DNA from: Planctomycetales bacterium
GTDB lineage: Bacteria > 4484-113
Direction of reading: 5' to 3'
Assembly: GCA_030606285.1 (NCBI GenBank)
Contig: JAUWGS010000009.1
Coordinates: 23,011-87,010, forward strand
Length of the DNA stretch: 64,000 bases
Shown here in pieces: positions 49,580 to 58,905 of the stretch; within the stretch, counting starts at the first letter, position 1; each line of letters begins with the position of its first letter. Under the pieces are notes generated by a model. It was not told the origin of the DNA. It made no database searches and saw nothing but the letters and a program-made list of their open reading frames with translations. Made by a program: the position numbers and the translations under genes.

Positions 49580-50815
49580 ATGCTTGAGCTCCTTAAACTG
49601 GCGACGGCGAGCCTGCTGAGCCAGCGCGCGCGCACCTTCCTCACGATGTTCGGTATCGTCTGGGGTATTGCCGCAGTCATCATCCTTGTTTCCATAGTAG
49701 GCGGTTTTAAGGCGCAAAACGATGAGCTCTGGCTCGGTATGGGCATAGATAAAGTACAGCTGCGGTATTCCGACTCATACGAGGTGGCCGGTACCCGCTA
49801 TCCGCTGGTAGCCGACAAAGAGGACGCTGATTTCATTATCGCCTACAGCTCAAACGTGCGCCGGGCCGGAATCGAGCAGGAAGAACACCGGCAGATGGAG
49901 GCGATCACCGGCGCGTCCCACGGGGGATCTGCAGAAGGCGATTGGTACGGCATAGTCGGGATAACGCCGCAATTGCGCGAGCTGCGCGGTCTCAACGTGG
50001 AGTACGGGCGCTTCCTTTCGACGGTGGATTATGACCAGGCGAGCAAAGTTGTGGTCATAGGCAGCGATGTCGCTAAGGGCCTTTGGGGTGACGACACCGT
50101 TCCGGTGGGCGAGATACTGGGAATATCCGGCACCAACTTCACCGTTGTCGGGATTACGCCAGAGGACGCTGGACGCATGCGATGGCGCGTGCTGATGCCC
50201 CTGCAAACTTATGAAACGAGTTTGGGGCTGGTGGGCCAGACCGGGCGATTCAGCATAATGGTCGAGATGAAGGACCCGAAGCTGTACGACCAGACCGTGA
50301 TCGAGATCAGGCGGATGCTCGCCGCGCGCCACGGCTTCGATCCCGGCGACGAGGATGCGATCCGCTTCGAGGACTTCGCACGCTGGCGCGAACAGGGGCA
50401 GGCGATGTTTCTAGCGATGTTCGTGGTCTTCTACTTCGTGGGTGTGATGACTCTAGCCATAGGCGCCGTCGGGGTGATGAACATACTACTGGTCAGCGTG
50501 CGCGAGCGGACCCGGGAGATAGGCCTGCGCAAGGCGCTGGGAGCGCCCAGCCGGTCGGTGCTCGCCCAGTTTCTGCTCGAAGCGCTCATCCTGACCACAA
50601 TCGGTGGCGTCATCGGGATAGCGCTCGGACTCTCCGCAGTGGGGATGCTGCGTGGCACCATGGGGGAAGTTGAGGGTTTTCCCACGCCGGTGGTTACGAT
50701 GACTTCGGTATACGCTGCGGTAATAGTGAATCTGCTTGTGGGTATACTTGCCGGGACTTATCCGGCGCGCCAGGCTGCGACCGTGGATCCCATCGTCGCC
50801 CTGAGGGCTGAATAA
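49580..50815 (+). CDS. MacB/FtsX-type ABC transporter permease
   Basis: 411 aa. The N-terminal helix (ARTFLTMFGIVWGIAAVIIL) is followed by a large periplasmic MacB-like core domain (about residues 45-270) and three C-terminal helices (GVMTLAIGAVGVMNILLVSV, LLEALILTTIGGVIGIALGL, VYAAVIVNLLVGILAGTYPA). The cytoplasmic coupling motif is RERTREIGLRKALGA. This is a mechanotransmission-type permease without its own ATPase domain. It ends TAATG, sharing one base with the next start. Confidence 0.9.
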   Translation: MLELLKLATASLLSQRARTFLTMFGIVWGIAAVIILVSIVGGFKAQNDELWLGMGIDKVQLRYSDSYEVAGTRYPLVADKEDADFIIAYSSNVRRAGIEQEEHRQMEAITGASHGGSAEGDWYGIVGITPQLRELRGLNVEYGRFLSTVDYDQASKVVVIGSDVAKGLWGDDTVPVGEILGISGTNFTVVGITPEDAGRMRWRVLMPLQTYETSLGLVGQTGRFSIMVEMKDPKLYDQTVIEIRRMLAARHGFDPGDEDAIRFEDFARWREQGQAMFLAMFVVFYFVGVMTLAIGAVGVMNILLVSVRERTREIGLRKALGAPSRSVLAQFLLEALILTTIGGVIGIALGLSAVGMLRGTMGEVEGFPTPVVTMTSVYAAVIVNLLVGILAGTYPARQAATVDPIVALRAE

Positions 50816-52038
50816 TGGTCGCACTTCGTGACCTGCTGAAACTGGTTCTGGCCAATCTGATGGCTAACCGAGGCAGGGCCGCCCTGACCATGTTCGGCAT
50901 CGCATGGGGAATCGCCACGGTGGTTTATCTCATCGCGATGGTATCCGGTTTCAAGGAGCAGAATGTCCGGCAGATGAACAGCTTCGGCGTGAACATGCTG
51001 GTTCTGGATTACCAGCGGTACTACGACCTGGAAGGCACGCTCATGCCGCTCACGCACGACATATCAGACGCGGCATACATAGTCGAGAACTGCCCGTACG
51101 TGATACGTGCGGTTCCGCGCGTGGAAAACTGGGCGCGGATGGCCGTCGGCGACAGGGAGCGCAGGTTCCGCTTTGTGGCGTCAACTCCGGACGTGCAGGA
51201 GCAGATGGAAATTCAAACAGCGCACGGGCGCTTCTTCAACGCCGTGGACTACGACACTGCAAGCAAGGTTGCCGTCGTGGGCCACCGGGTAGCCGAGCAT
51301 TTCTGGGGTGAAGGCGTAAACGCCGTGGGGGAGCAGCTTACCGCTTCCGGAACGGTATTTAATGTCATAGGCCAGGTTGACCGGCAGCGCACCAGCAGCG
51401 ACTGGAGCGTATACGTGCCGCTAAGCGTCTACGAGGGCCTGTTCGGGCGCGTGGGCGAAGGCAACGCGGGCGCACTCACCATCTACGCCACGCTCGATAA
51501 CGTCACCAACTTCGACAAGGGCTCGGTGATGGTACGGCGGCTGCTGGCGGCAAGACACGGCTTCGACCCGGACGATGAAAATGCGATTCGGCTCCGCGAC
51601 TATTCCGAATGGCGGGAGGAAGCGGCAAAGATATTTTTGATGTTCTTTGCGCTTTTTTACTCGATCGGGCTGATTACGCTCGCCATCGGCGCGGTCGGCG
51701 TGATGAACGTGATGCTCATAAGCGTCCAGGAGCGCACGCGCGAAATCGGACTGCGGAAAGCGCTGGGCGCGACGCCGGGAAGCATCCTGCTGCAGTTCAT
51801 CCTGGAAGCGCTTTTGATAACGCTCATCGCGGGCTTCATCGGCTTGACGGTGGGGCTGCTGCTGAGCGGAATAATGAGGCAGCTTCCGCTGCCGGACGAG
51901 TTCCCGCCGCCGGTCGTTACCGCTGCAGCGGTCTACGTGGCGGTTGCGGTAAACGTGGTCGTGGGCATTCTCGCCGGCGCACTGCCGGCGCGCCAGGCCG
52001 CGCGCCTTGACCCTATCGTGGCAATGCGCGCGGAGTAG
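50815..52038 (+). CDS. Second MacB/FtsX-type ABC transporter permease
   Basis: 407 aa, a paralogue of the preceding permease with the same plan: GRAALTMFGIAWGIATVVYL, a periplasmic core, then LITLAIGAVGVMNVMLISV, QERTREIGLRKALGA and PARQAARLDPIVAMRAE. The two permeases probably form a heterodimer with the adaptor at 48280. The ATPase needed is not encoded in the window; it must be supplied from elsewhere. Confidence 0.9.
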   Translation: MVALRDLLKLVLANLMANRGRAALTMFGIAWGIATVVYLIAMVSGFKEQNVRQMNSFGVNMLVLDYQRYYDLEGTLMPLTHDISDAAYIVENCPYVIRAVPRVENWARMAVGDRERRFRFVASTPDVQEQMEIQTAHGRFFNAVDYDTASKVAVVGHRVAEHFWGEGVNAVGEQLTASGTVFNVIGQVDRQRTSSDWSVYVPLSVYEGLFGRVGEGNAGALTIYATLDNVTNFDKGSVMVRRLLAARHGFDPDDENAIRLRDYSEWREEAAKIFLMFFALFYSIGLITLAIGAVGVMNVMLISVQERTREIGLRKALGATPGSILLQFILEALLITLIAGFIGLTVGLLLSGIMRQLPLPDEFPPPVVTAAAVYVAVAVNVVVGILAGALPARQAARLDPIVAMRAE

Positions 52039-52068
52039 CTCTGGCGCATTAGGGGCCGCCTGCTGTGC

Positions 52069-52074
52069 TATCAT
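52069..52074 (+). promoter_or_regulatory. Extended -10 (TGCTATCAT) close to the trkA start
   Basis: TATCAT lies 10 nt before ATG 52085, predicting a very short leader or none. No SD is visible. Confidence 0.4.
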
Positions 52075-52084
52075 CTGGGGCGCG

Positions 52085-53422
52085 ATGAAACCCACCGTTG
52101 TCATTGTGGGCGCCGGTGAGGTCGGCTCCTATCTGGCCCACTACCTGTCGCACGAAGCCTGCACGGTTAAGGTCATCGACGTCAGCGGCGAGAGGCTTCT
52201 GGCTCTGCAGGAGCAGATCGACATCGCGGTGATAGAGGGCAGCGGCGCGTCGGCGGAAGACCTGCGCAAGGCTGATTGCAGGAACGCAGACCTGCTTCTG
52301 GCCACCACCGATTCCGACGAGGCGAACCTCCTCGCCTGTCTGGTCGCTAAAAAACTCGGCGTCAAGCGCACCATTGCGCGCATAAGGCACATGGAGAGCC
52401 AGGGGGGGCACCACTTCTACCGCAACCAGCTGGGAATTGACCTCGTGGTGGATCCTGACGCACTGGCCGCGGTCGAAGTGGAGAACATCGCGCGGGAAAC
52501 CGGCACGGTGGGAGTCGAGTACTTCGCCGACGGTCACGTGCAGCTCAGCAAGATCGTGCTGGATGAGAAATGCAAGATACTTGGCAGCCCGCTGCGGGAA
52601 GTTGACTTCCCGCGCGACAGCCTGGTTGTTGCGATTATCCGGGGCAGCGACATCCTGATTCCGAGCGGTGACGATGCGCTCAGGCCAGGCGACCAGGTGC
52701 TCATTATTACGCGGGCGGGTGACAAGAGTCTTATGCGGCGCGTCTTCAGCAGCGTATCGCAGCCTTCGAAATACGTGATGATACTCGGCGGCAGCAGGAT
52801 CGCACGTACCATTGCGGCGCGCCTGGCGAGACACCGGATTACGACCAAGCTGATAGAGGCGGACCGCACTCACGGCTGGGAAATATCCCGGGCGTTGGAG
52901 CGGGTTCAGGTCATCCACGGTGACGCAACGGACATTGACCTTCTGCGCAGCGAGTACATCAAGGACGTGGATATTCTCATTGCCGCTGAGGGAAGGGACG
53001 AACTGAACATCATCTCCTGCTTGATGGCGCGCGAGCTGGGCGCGAAGAAAACGATTGCGATTATCGAGCGCGGCAGCTATTTGCCGCTGGCAACGAAGCT
53101 GAAGGTTGACGTCACGTTGTCGCCCCGGCTGCTGGCCGCGGGGAAGATACTCGCGTTCGCCCTCAGCCCTAATATACACTCGCTTTCGCTGGTGGGGGAC
53201 GGCGCAGCCGAGGTCCTGGAATTCGCGTTGCCGCGCGACTCCTCGGTCGTGGGCAAGCCTCTCTCCGAACTCGACCTCCCATCGGGGGTCATCGTTGCTG
53301 CGGTAAGCCGCAACGGCGAGGTGATTATTCCGCGCGGATTCACTGTGCTCAACAGCGGCGACACTATAATCGTCTTTGCACTGGCGGAGCACGTGCCGAA
53401 GATCGCTCACATGTTTGCCTAA
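52085..53422 (+). CDS. trkA: Trk potassium channel regulatory subunit TrkA
   Basis: 445 aa from ATG 52085; the longer frame overlaps the permease. It has two RCK units, each with a Rossmann fold and TrkA-C domain: VVIVGAGEVGSYLAHYLS with IEGSGASAEDLRKADCRNAD, and VMILGGSRIARTIAARLAR with IHGDATDIDLLRSEYIKD. It binds NAD(H)/ATP and gates TrkH for K+ uptake. trkH follows after 55 nt. Confidence 0.95.
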   Translation: MKPTVVIVGAGEVGSYLAHYLSHEACTVKVIDVSGERLLALQEQIDIAVIEGSGASAEDLRKADCRNADLLLATTDSDEANLLACLVAKKLGVKRTIARIRHMESQGGHHFYRNQLGIDLVVDPDALAAVEVENIARETGTVGVEYFADGHVQLSKIVLDEKCKILGSPLREVDFPRDSLVVAIIRGSDILIPSGDDALRPGDQVLIITRAGDKSLMRRVFSSVSQPSKYVMILGGSRIARTIAARLARHRITTKLIEADRTHGWEISRALERVQVIHGDATDIDLLRSEYIKDVDILIAAEGRDELNIISCLMARELGAKKTIAIIERGSYLPLATKLKVDVTLSPRLLAAGKILAFALSPNIHSLSLVGDGAAEVLEFALPRDSSVVGKPLSELDLPSGVIVAAVSRNGEVIIPRGFTVLNSGDTIIVFALAEHVPKIAHMFA

Positions 53423-53477
53423 GGGGATGATGACCACTCGGAATCAGCAGGGGGGAGCGCTCACGCGGGGTAGCTGA

Positions 53478-54926
53478 ATGAACTTCCGCATTGTCGCAAA
53501 GTTCCTGGGGCTTTTCTTTTTCTTCTACACCGCGGTGCTTGTGGTGCCGTTGCTGGTGGCATTGCACTACCGGGAACTGGACGTCGTCCAAGCATTCGCC
53601 GCGGTCATCGTTTTCACTTTCGCCCTGGGCGCGGCGCTCTATCTGCGGATGCGGAAGACGACGCAGCAGATGTTCCGCAAGGAAGGACTGCTCGTAGTCT
53701 CGCTGGGCTGGCTTCTGATGGCGGCGATAGGAGCGCTGCCGTTCTACATCTCACGCTGGATACCAACGTATACCGACGCGTTCTTCGAGACGATGAGCGG
53801 TTTCACAACGACCGGCGCGAGCATTCTCACTAACATCGAAGCTCTCCCGCACGGTCTGCTCTTCTGGCGCTCATTCACCCACTGGCTCGGCGGAATGGGC
53901 ATCATCGTATTGTTCATCGCCATCCTGCCGATGCTCGGCGCCGGCAGCAAGCACCTGTATCGCGTCGAGATTCCCGGTCCCAGCAAGGACACCTTCATGC
54001 CGCGCCTCCGGCACACGGCGATGGCGCTCTGGGGCATTTACATCGGCATATCGCTTGCAGAATTCGTCGCCCTGATGGCTTGCGGGCTGGACTGGTTCGA
54101 GGCTTCCACCCACACGTTCGGCACGATGGCTACCGGCGGTTTCTCCACCCACAGCGGGTCCATCGCCGCGTTTAACAGCCCGGCGATCGAATGGGTCATC
54201 ATTTCGTTCATGCTGCTGGCGGGTATCAACTTCTCGCTATACTTCCAGGCGATTCGCGGACGCTTCCTGTTTTTCCGCGATACCGAGTTTCGCGCATACC
54301 TGTTGTTCGCCTTGATAATCGCGGGTGTCATCTATATCGTTAACACCGTTGGCGGAGCTTTGGCAACAGGGAGTGAAGGAGTGCGCACGAGCACCTTCCA
54401 GACAGTTGCCATCCTGACGACTACGGGCTACACCACGGCGGATTTCGATGCCTGGCCCGCGCTCTCCCGGATGCTGCTTTTCGGCCTGATGTTCATCGGC
54501 GCGAGCGCCGGAAGCACCGGCGGCGGCTTGAAGATAATGCGCATACTCATTCTCGCCAAGTGGGCCTGGCGCAGCATCATTCGCACATTTCATCCGCAAA
54601 GCATTCTGCCGATTAGGATTAGCGGGATTATGCTGTCGCAGGAGATGGAAGACCAGATTACAGGCCTTTTCGTCGCCTTCGTGGGGTTGTTCATTGCGGG
54701 AGCGGTGACGATGAGTCTTCTGGGTTACGATTTCGTCACCAGCTTCAGCGCTTCGATCGCCTGCCTGGGGAACATCGGCCCGGGTTTGGGCAATGTGGGC
54801 GCGAGCCAGAACTACGCCTTCATCCATCCCTTTGGCAAATGGGTGCTTTCCGTACTTATGATGGCCGGCCGTCTGGAGGTCTATGCGGTGGCGGTGCTCT
54901 TCGTTCCGGCATTCTGGCGCAAGTAG
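53478..54926 (+). CDS. trkH: Trk potassium uptake protein TrkH
   Basis: 482 aa with multiple membrane helices and the four pore motifs expected for the KtrB/TrkH family, seen around TMSGFTTTGASIL, FGTMATGGFSTHSG, VAILTTTGYTTADFD and CLGNIGPGLGNVG. The ATG at 53478 opens directly on the first helix (FLGLFFFFYTAVLVVPLLVA). It forms the K+ conducting unit with TrkA. Confidence 0.95.
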   Translation: MNFRIVAKFLGLFFFFYTAVLVVPLLVALHYRELDVVQAFAAVIVFTFALGAALYLRMRKTTQQMFRKEGLLVVSLGWLLMAAIGALPFYISRWIPTYTDAFFETMSGFTTTGASILTNIEALPHGLLFWRSFTHWLGGMGIIVLFIAILPMLGAGSKHLYRVEIPGPSKDTFMPRLRHTAMALWGIYIGISLAEFVALMACGLDWFEASTHTFGTMATGGFSTHSGSIAAFNSPAIEWVIISFMLLAGINFSLYFQAIRGRFLFFRDTEFRAYLLFALIIAGVIYIVNTVGGALATGSEGVRTSTFQTVAILTTTGYTTADFDAWPALSRMLLFGLMFIGASAGSTGGGLKIMRILILAKWAWRSIIRTFHPQSILPIRISGIMLSQEMEDQITGLFVAFVGLFIAGAVTMSLLGYDFVTSFSASIACLGNIGPGLGNVGASQNYAFIHPFGKWVLSVLMMAGRLEVYAVAVLFVPAFWRK

Positions 54927-55039
54927 GTTCAACGGACTCTCGCGAGCTAACGCAATCGTTGCACCAAGGCCAAGCCCTGATTCTGCTGAATGCTCTCGGT
55001 AGTTTTCCGCGCCTGTTGCTAATCTCTCTAACATTGTGC

Positions 55040-55045
55040 TACAAA
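55040..55045 (+). promoter_or_regulatory. Extended -10 (TGCTACAAA) close to the dprA start
   Basis: TACAAA lies 8 nt before ATG 55054, with TTGCTA about 18 nt upstream as a possible -35. This again predicts a leaderless or near-leaderless transcript. Confidence 0.4.
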
Positions 55046-55053
55046 TCATCGCT

Positions 55054-56250
55054 ATGTCATCGGACGGCGAGGTCCTCTATCAGGCGGCGCTAGCGCGAAT
55101 TCCCGGCGTGGGCGCGCGCCTGCTGCGCGAACTGCGCACTGTCTTCGGCACCTACGCAAACGCGTGGAACGCCGCGCCCGCTGAATGGCTGGACGTTCCC
55201 GGCGCATCGGGGGGACTGCGGGACAGGTTCGAAACCTTCCGTTCCTCGTTTGATCTCAAGGCTTTCTCCTCGAAGCTGAAGGAAGATGGGATATTCCTGA
55301 TCGGGCTCGACCAGCCGGGCTACCCGGAGGCGCTTGCCGCCATCAGCTCGCCGCCACCTGTGCTGTACGCCCGGGGGAACATCGAGCCGCTGCTTCCCGA
55401 CAAGATTGCGGTTGTGGGCACACGCAAGGCCTCGGAGTACTACCTGAAGCGCACCCGGCAACTGGCGCACGATCTGGCGTCGCTTGGCCTGACGATTGTC
55501 TCCGGAATGGCGCTGGGGATTGACGGCGCGGCGCACGAGGGCGCGCTGGAAGCGGAAGGGATGACCATCGCTGTGCTGGGCAGTGGGATTGACCACATTT
55601 ACCCGTCCCAGCACGAAGCGCTGTACCGCGAAATCGTAGAAAAGGGGCTGGTTCTCAGCGAGTTTCCTCCGGGCACGCCGCCGGCGAAAGAGAACTTCCC
55701 GCGCCGCAACCGCATCATCGCCGGATTGAGCCACGGCGTCGTTGTGGCCGAAGCGCCGATGGGCTCGGGTGCGCTCATAACCGCCGACCTGGCGCTGGAG
55801 AACGGTCGGGAAGTTTTCGCCTTCAGCGGGAGGCCCGGCTTCCGCTCGTCGCAGGGATGCCACGACTTGATCAAGTCCGGCCGCGCCAAGCTCATTGACG
55901 ACGCTGACGATGTGATGGACGAATGGCCCCAGCGCAAGTCAGAGCTGCTGGAAGAGCAGGTCAAGAAGCTCAAGGCACACCTTTCCCTACCTGGCGTGGA
56001 AGAGCGCGTTACGGGCAAAGCCCCGAAAGCTCCCGCTAAACCTGCGCCTAAACCGGCGGCGCGGGCTTCGATCGAGGCGAAGGAAGAGGAGCTTGAGCTG
56101 CTGGGCAGGATCAGTTACGAAAAGAGCCATATAAACGATGTTGCGCGAGCGACGGGTATGAGTATCGCGGAGTTGGCAGCGCGCCTGACGATGCTGGAGC
56201 TGAAGGGTCTTGTCAGGTCCCTGCCCGGAGGATATTACCAGCGACTGTAA
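55054..56250 (+). CDS. dprA: DNA processing protein DprA
   Basis: Loads RecA on incoming single-stranded DNA in natural transformation. 398 aa from ATG 55054. An N-terminal HhH-like segment (LARIPGVGARLLRELRTVFG) precedes the Rossmann core (IAVVGTRKASEYYLKRTR, TIVSGMALGIDGAAHEGAL, IAVLGSGIDHIYPSQHEAL, NFPRRNRIIAGLSHGVVVAEA). The C-terminal winged helix is DprA-WH-like (GRISYEKSHINDVARATGM). Followed 19 nt later by topA, a frequent pairing. Confidence 0.95.
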   Translation: MSSDGEVLYQAALARIPGVGARLLRELRTVFGTYANAWNAAPAEWLDVPGASGGLRDRFETFRSSFDLKAFSSKLKEDGIFLIGLDQPGYPEALAAISSPPPVLYARGNIEPLLPDKIAVVGTRKASEYYLKRTRQLAHDLASLGLTIVSGMALGIDGAAHEGALEAEGMTIAVLGSGIDHIYPSQHEALYREIVEKGLVLSEFPPGTPPAKENFPRRNRIIAGLSHGVVVAEAPMGSGALITADLALENGREVFAFSGRPGFRSSQGCHDLIKSGRAKLIDDADDVMDEWPQRKSELLEEQVKKLKAHLSLPGVEERVTGKAPKAPAKPAPKPAARASIEAKEEELELLGRISYEKSHINDVARATGMSIAELAARLTMLELKGLVRSLPGGYYQRL

Positions 56251-56269
56251 CTAACTGGAGCAGCAATTA

Positions 56270-58594
56270 GTGGCAACCACATCCACCAAGCACAAACCAT
56301 TAATCATTGTCGAATCGCCGACCAAGGCGCGCACGCTTTCGCGCATCCTAGGCCAGGGCTACCGCGTTCTGTCATCGCAGGGGCACGTCCGCGACCTGCC
56401 GGATAAGGAACTGGGCGTGGACATCGAGAACGGCTACCAGCCGAAGTTCCGCATCATCGGGCGCAAGAGCAAGGTGGTGAAGAGCCTTCGCGACGCAGCC
56501 AAGGAAGCACAGGTGATACTGCTGGCAACCGACCCCGACCGGGAGGGGGAAGCCATTGCGTGGCACCTGGCGGAACTGGTTAACCGGCCGGTGCAGCGCG
56601 TGGAGTTTCGCGAATTCACACGCCGCGCGGTGCAGGATGCGGTGAAGCACCCGCACGACATAAACCGCCGACGCGTTGACGCTCAGCTTGCGCGCCGGGT
56701 GCTCGACAGGCTCGTCGGCTACCGCATCTCACCGGTACTGTGGCGCAAGGTGCGGCGCGGCCTGTCAGCCGGGCGGGTTCAGTCCGTAGCGGTGCGCTTT
56801 ATCTGCGAGCGCGAAGAAGAGATACGCGCGTTCAGTCCCCAGGAATACTGGACGCTGGAAGGGCAGTTCGCCGGCGACAGTGTGGCTTTTGCCGCGCAGC
56901 TTGTCGAAGTTGACGGCAGGCGCATCGTGCATCCGTCCAAGGAGCAAAACGCGAGCACGCGCATTGTTGCGAGCGAGGAAGAGGCCACGGTGCTCCGCGA
57001 CGCTCTGCTGCCGCTCGAATACGCCGTGGATTCGGTGCAGGAGAAGAAAATCTCCAAGTCTCCCGCGCCGCCCTTCATCACCGCGACGCTTCAACAGGCT
57101 GCGTTCAAGAAGCTGGGTTTTCAGGGCAAGCGCACGATGCGCACGGCGCAGCAGCTCTACGAGGGCATTGATGTCGGCGAGGGGCTGGAGGGTCTCATCA
57201 CCTATATGCGCACCGATTCAGTGCGCGTGGCGGCGGAATTCGTGCAGGCTGCGCGCGAGCACATCGCCGAGTCCTTCGGTAGACCCTACGTGCCGGAAAA
57301 GCCGCGCGCGTGGAAGAGCCGTGCCGGCGCACAAGAGGCTCACGAAGCCATTCGCCCGACGAATCTTGCCTACACGCCGGACCGCGTTAAGAGCTATCTA
57401 AGCTCCGACCAGCTAAAAATATACACGCTAATCTACAACCGGTTTCTCGCGTCGCAGATGGCCAACGCGCAGCACCTTCAGCGCCAGACCGAAGTCGTGT
57501 CATCAGGCGGAGATGTGGCTGCCAGGTTCCGGCACACCGCAACGACGGTGAGCTTCGACGGCTTCCTGCGCGTGTACCGGGAAGAAAACAACCAGGACGA
57601 GAAGGCAAAGCCCGGCGACAGCCTTGCCGGCGTCCGCGAGGGCATGGGGCTTGACCTGAAGGAGCTGACACCGTCCCAGCATTTCACCAAGCCGCTGCCG
57701 CGCTACACCGAAGCGTCGCTCATCAAGACTCTTGAGGAATTCGGCATCGGCCGCCCGAGCACTTACGCGCCGATTCTCGATACGATTGTGGAACGGGGCT
57801 ATGTGGAGCGCGAGGGCCGCAACATGGCCCCAACCGAATGGGCATTCCTGGTGATAGCGCTGATGAAGGACTACTTCCCCGAAGTCGTGGATGTGGACTT
57901 CACGGCGCGGATGGAGCAACGGCTGGACCTGGTCGAGGAAGGAAAGGACCGGTGGCAGGAGCTGGTGGACAGCTTCTATCAGCCGCTCGCGAAGAAGATC
58001 GAGCTGGCGCTCGCCGACCGCAGCAAGAAGTACAAGCCGGAGGCACGGGAGCTGGACGAGAAGTGCCCTGAATGTGGGAAGCCGCTGGTGGAACGCAGCG
58101 GCCGCTACGGGAAGTTCATCGCGTGCAGCGGCTATCCGGATTGCCGATATGTGAAGCGGGACAATGGAGCCAAGGGCGCAATCGGCAAGCCGCTCGATGA
58201 ACGCTGCCCCAAGTGTGGCGCTCAACTCGTTGCGCGGCGCAACCGCTGGGGATGGGAGTTCGTAGCGTGCCCGTCGTATCCCAAGTGTGATTACGCCCGG
58301 GAGCCGCAGTTGCGCTGCCCCAAGTGCGGAGGAGCGTTGCATCGGCGCCAGGCAAAGAACCGGCGCGTGTTCTACGTGTGCGAGAACAGCCCCGGCCCCG
58401 GTGAAGACAAGGAGTCCGCATCGGGTAAGACCTGCGACTTCGTCCTGTTCGCGCGGCCCACCGTTGACAAATGCGAGCTGTGCGGCTGGTTCATCGCCGA
58501 GCGCAAGCAGCGCGACAAGGTGTTGCGCTTTTGCAGCAACCCCGAGTGCGCGAACCATTCGGGAATAGCCTTACCCGATAGCGAAAAGGAGTGA
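56270..58594 (+). CDS. topA: DNA topoisomerase I
   Basis: Type IA enzyme relaxing negative supercoils. 774 aa from GTG 56270 (GGAG SD). The Toprim domain is LIIVESPTKARTLSRILG with LLATDPDREGEAIAWHL; the active-site Tyr is in GLITYMRTDSVRVAAEF. C-terminal zinc ribbons follow: CPECGKPLVERSGRYGKFIAC, CPKCGAQLVARRNRWGWEFVAC and CPKCGGALHRRQAKNR, then a fourth CELCGWF...CSNPEC. The C-terminal zinc region is comparatively long. Confidence 0.96.
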   Translation: MATTSTKHKPLIIVESPTKARTLSRILGQGYRVLSSQGHVRDLPDKELGVDIENGYQPKFRIIGRKSKVVKSLRDAAKEAQVILLATDPDREGEAIAWHLAELVNRPVQRVEFREFTRRAVQDAVKHPHDINRRRVDAQLARRVLDRLVGYRISPVLWRKVRRGLSAGRVQSVAVRFICEREEEIRAFSPQEYWTLEGQFAGDSVAFAAQLVEVDGRRIVHPSKEQNASTRIVASEEEATVLRDALLPLEYAVDSVQEKKISKSPAPPFITATLQQAAFKKLGFQGKRTMRTAQQLYEGIDVGEGLEGLITYMRTDSVRVAAEFVQAAREHIAESFGRPYVPEKPRAWKSRAGAQEAHEAIRPTNLAYTPDRVKSYLSSDQLKIYTLIYNRFLASQMANAQHLQRQTEVVSSGGDVAARFRHTATTVSFDGFLRVYREENNQDEKAKPGDSLAGVREGMGLDLKELTPSQHFTKPLPRYTEASLIKTLEEFGIGRPSTYAPILDTIVERGYVEREGRNMAPTEWAFLVIALMKDYFPEVVDVDFTARMEQRLDLVEEGKDRWQELVDSFYQPLAKKIELALADRSKKYKPEARELDEKCPECGKPLVERSGRYGKFIACSGYPDCRYVKRDNGAKGAIGKPLDERCPKCGAQLVARRNRWGWEFVACPSYPKCDYAREPQLRCPKCGGALHRRQAKNRRVFYVCENSPGPGEDKESASGKTCDFVLFARPTVDKCELCGWFIAERKQRDKVLRFCSNPECANHSGIALPDSEKE

Positions 58595-58600
58595 GCACTG

Positions 58601-58903
58601 ATGGCAGTGGTTGAGCTTACAGTCGTTTGCCTGGGCACGGGCTCGACGAGCCTGAGCAACGTTGTGGCGTTTGTCGAGCGCGAAATCCGCGCGAGCGGCC
58701 TGCCCAGCCGCCTGAACCCGATGAGCACGACGATAGAAGGCGACCTGAGCGACATCTTCGCGCTGGTTGAGCGGATTCACGACAGGCTGGAAGCCGAAGG
58801 CTACGGCCGCATCTCAACCTCCATCAAGATCGACGATCGCCGTGACCGTCCCGGCCCGAGGATGGACGCGAAGCTAAAGTCGGTAGAAGACAGGCTGAAG
58901 TAA
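58601..58903 (+). CDS. MTH1187/YkoF-type thiamine-binding protein
   Basis: 100 aa with SD AAGGAG. The sequence VELTVVCLGTGSTSLSNVVA, ASGLPSRLNPMSTTIEGDLSDI and RISTSIKIDDRRDRP matches the DUF77/MTH1187 family of small ferredoxin-like-fold proteins, some of which bind thiamine or related ligands. It follows topA by 6 nt and converges with the next gene. The physiological role is not established. Confidence 0.85.
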   Translation: MAVVELTVVCLGTGSTSLSNVVAFVEREIRASGLPSRLNPMSTTIEGDLSDIFALVERIHDRLEAEGYGRISTSIKIDDRRDRPGPRMDAKLKSVEDRLK

Positions 58904-58905
58904 GG

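Noticed and set aside
52049..53437. 462-codon minus-strand open frame opposite trkA
   Set aside because: TrkA on the plus strand shows two complete RCK units; the antisense product has no recognisable motif.
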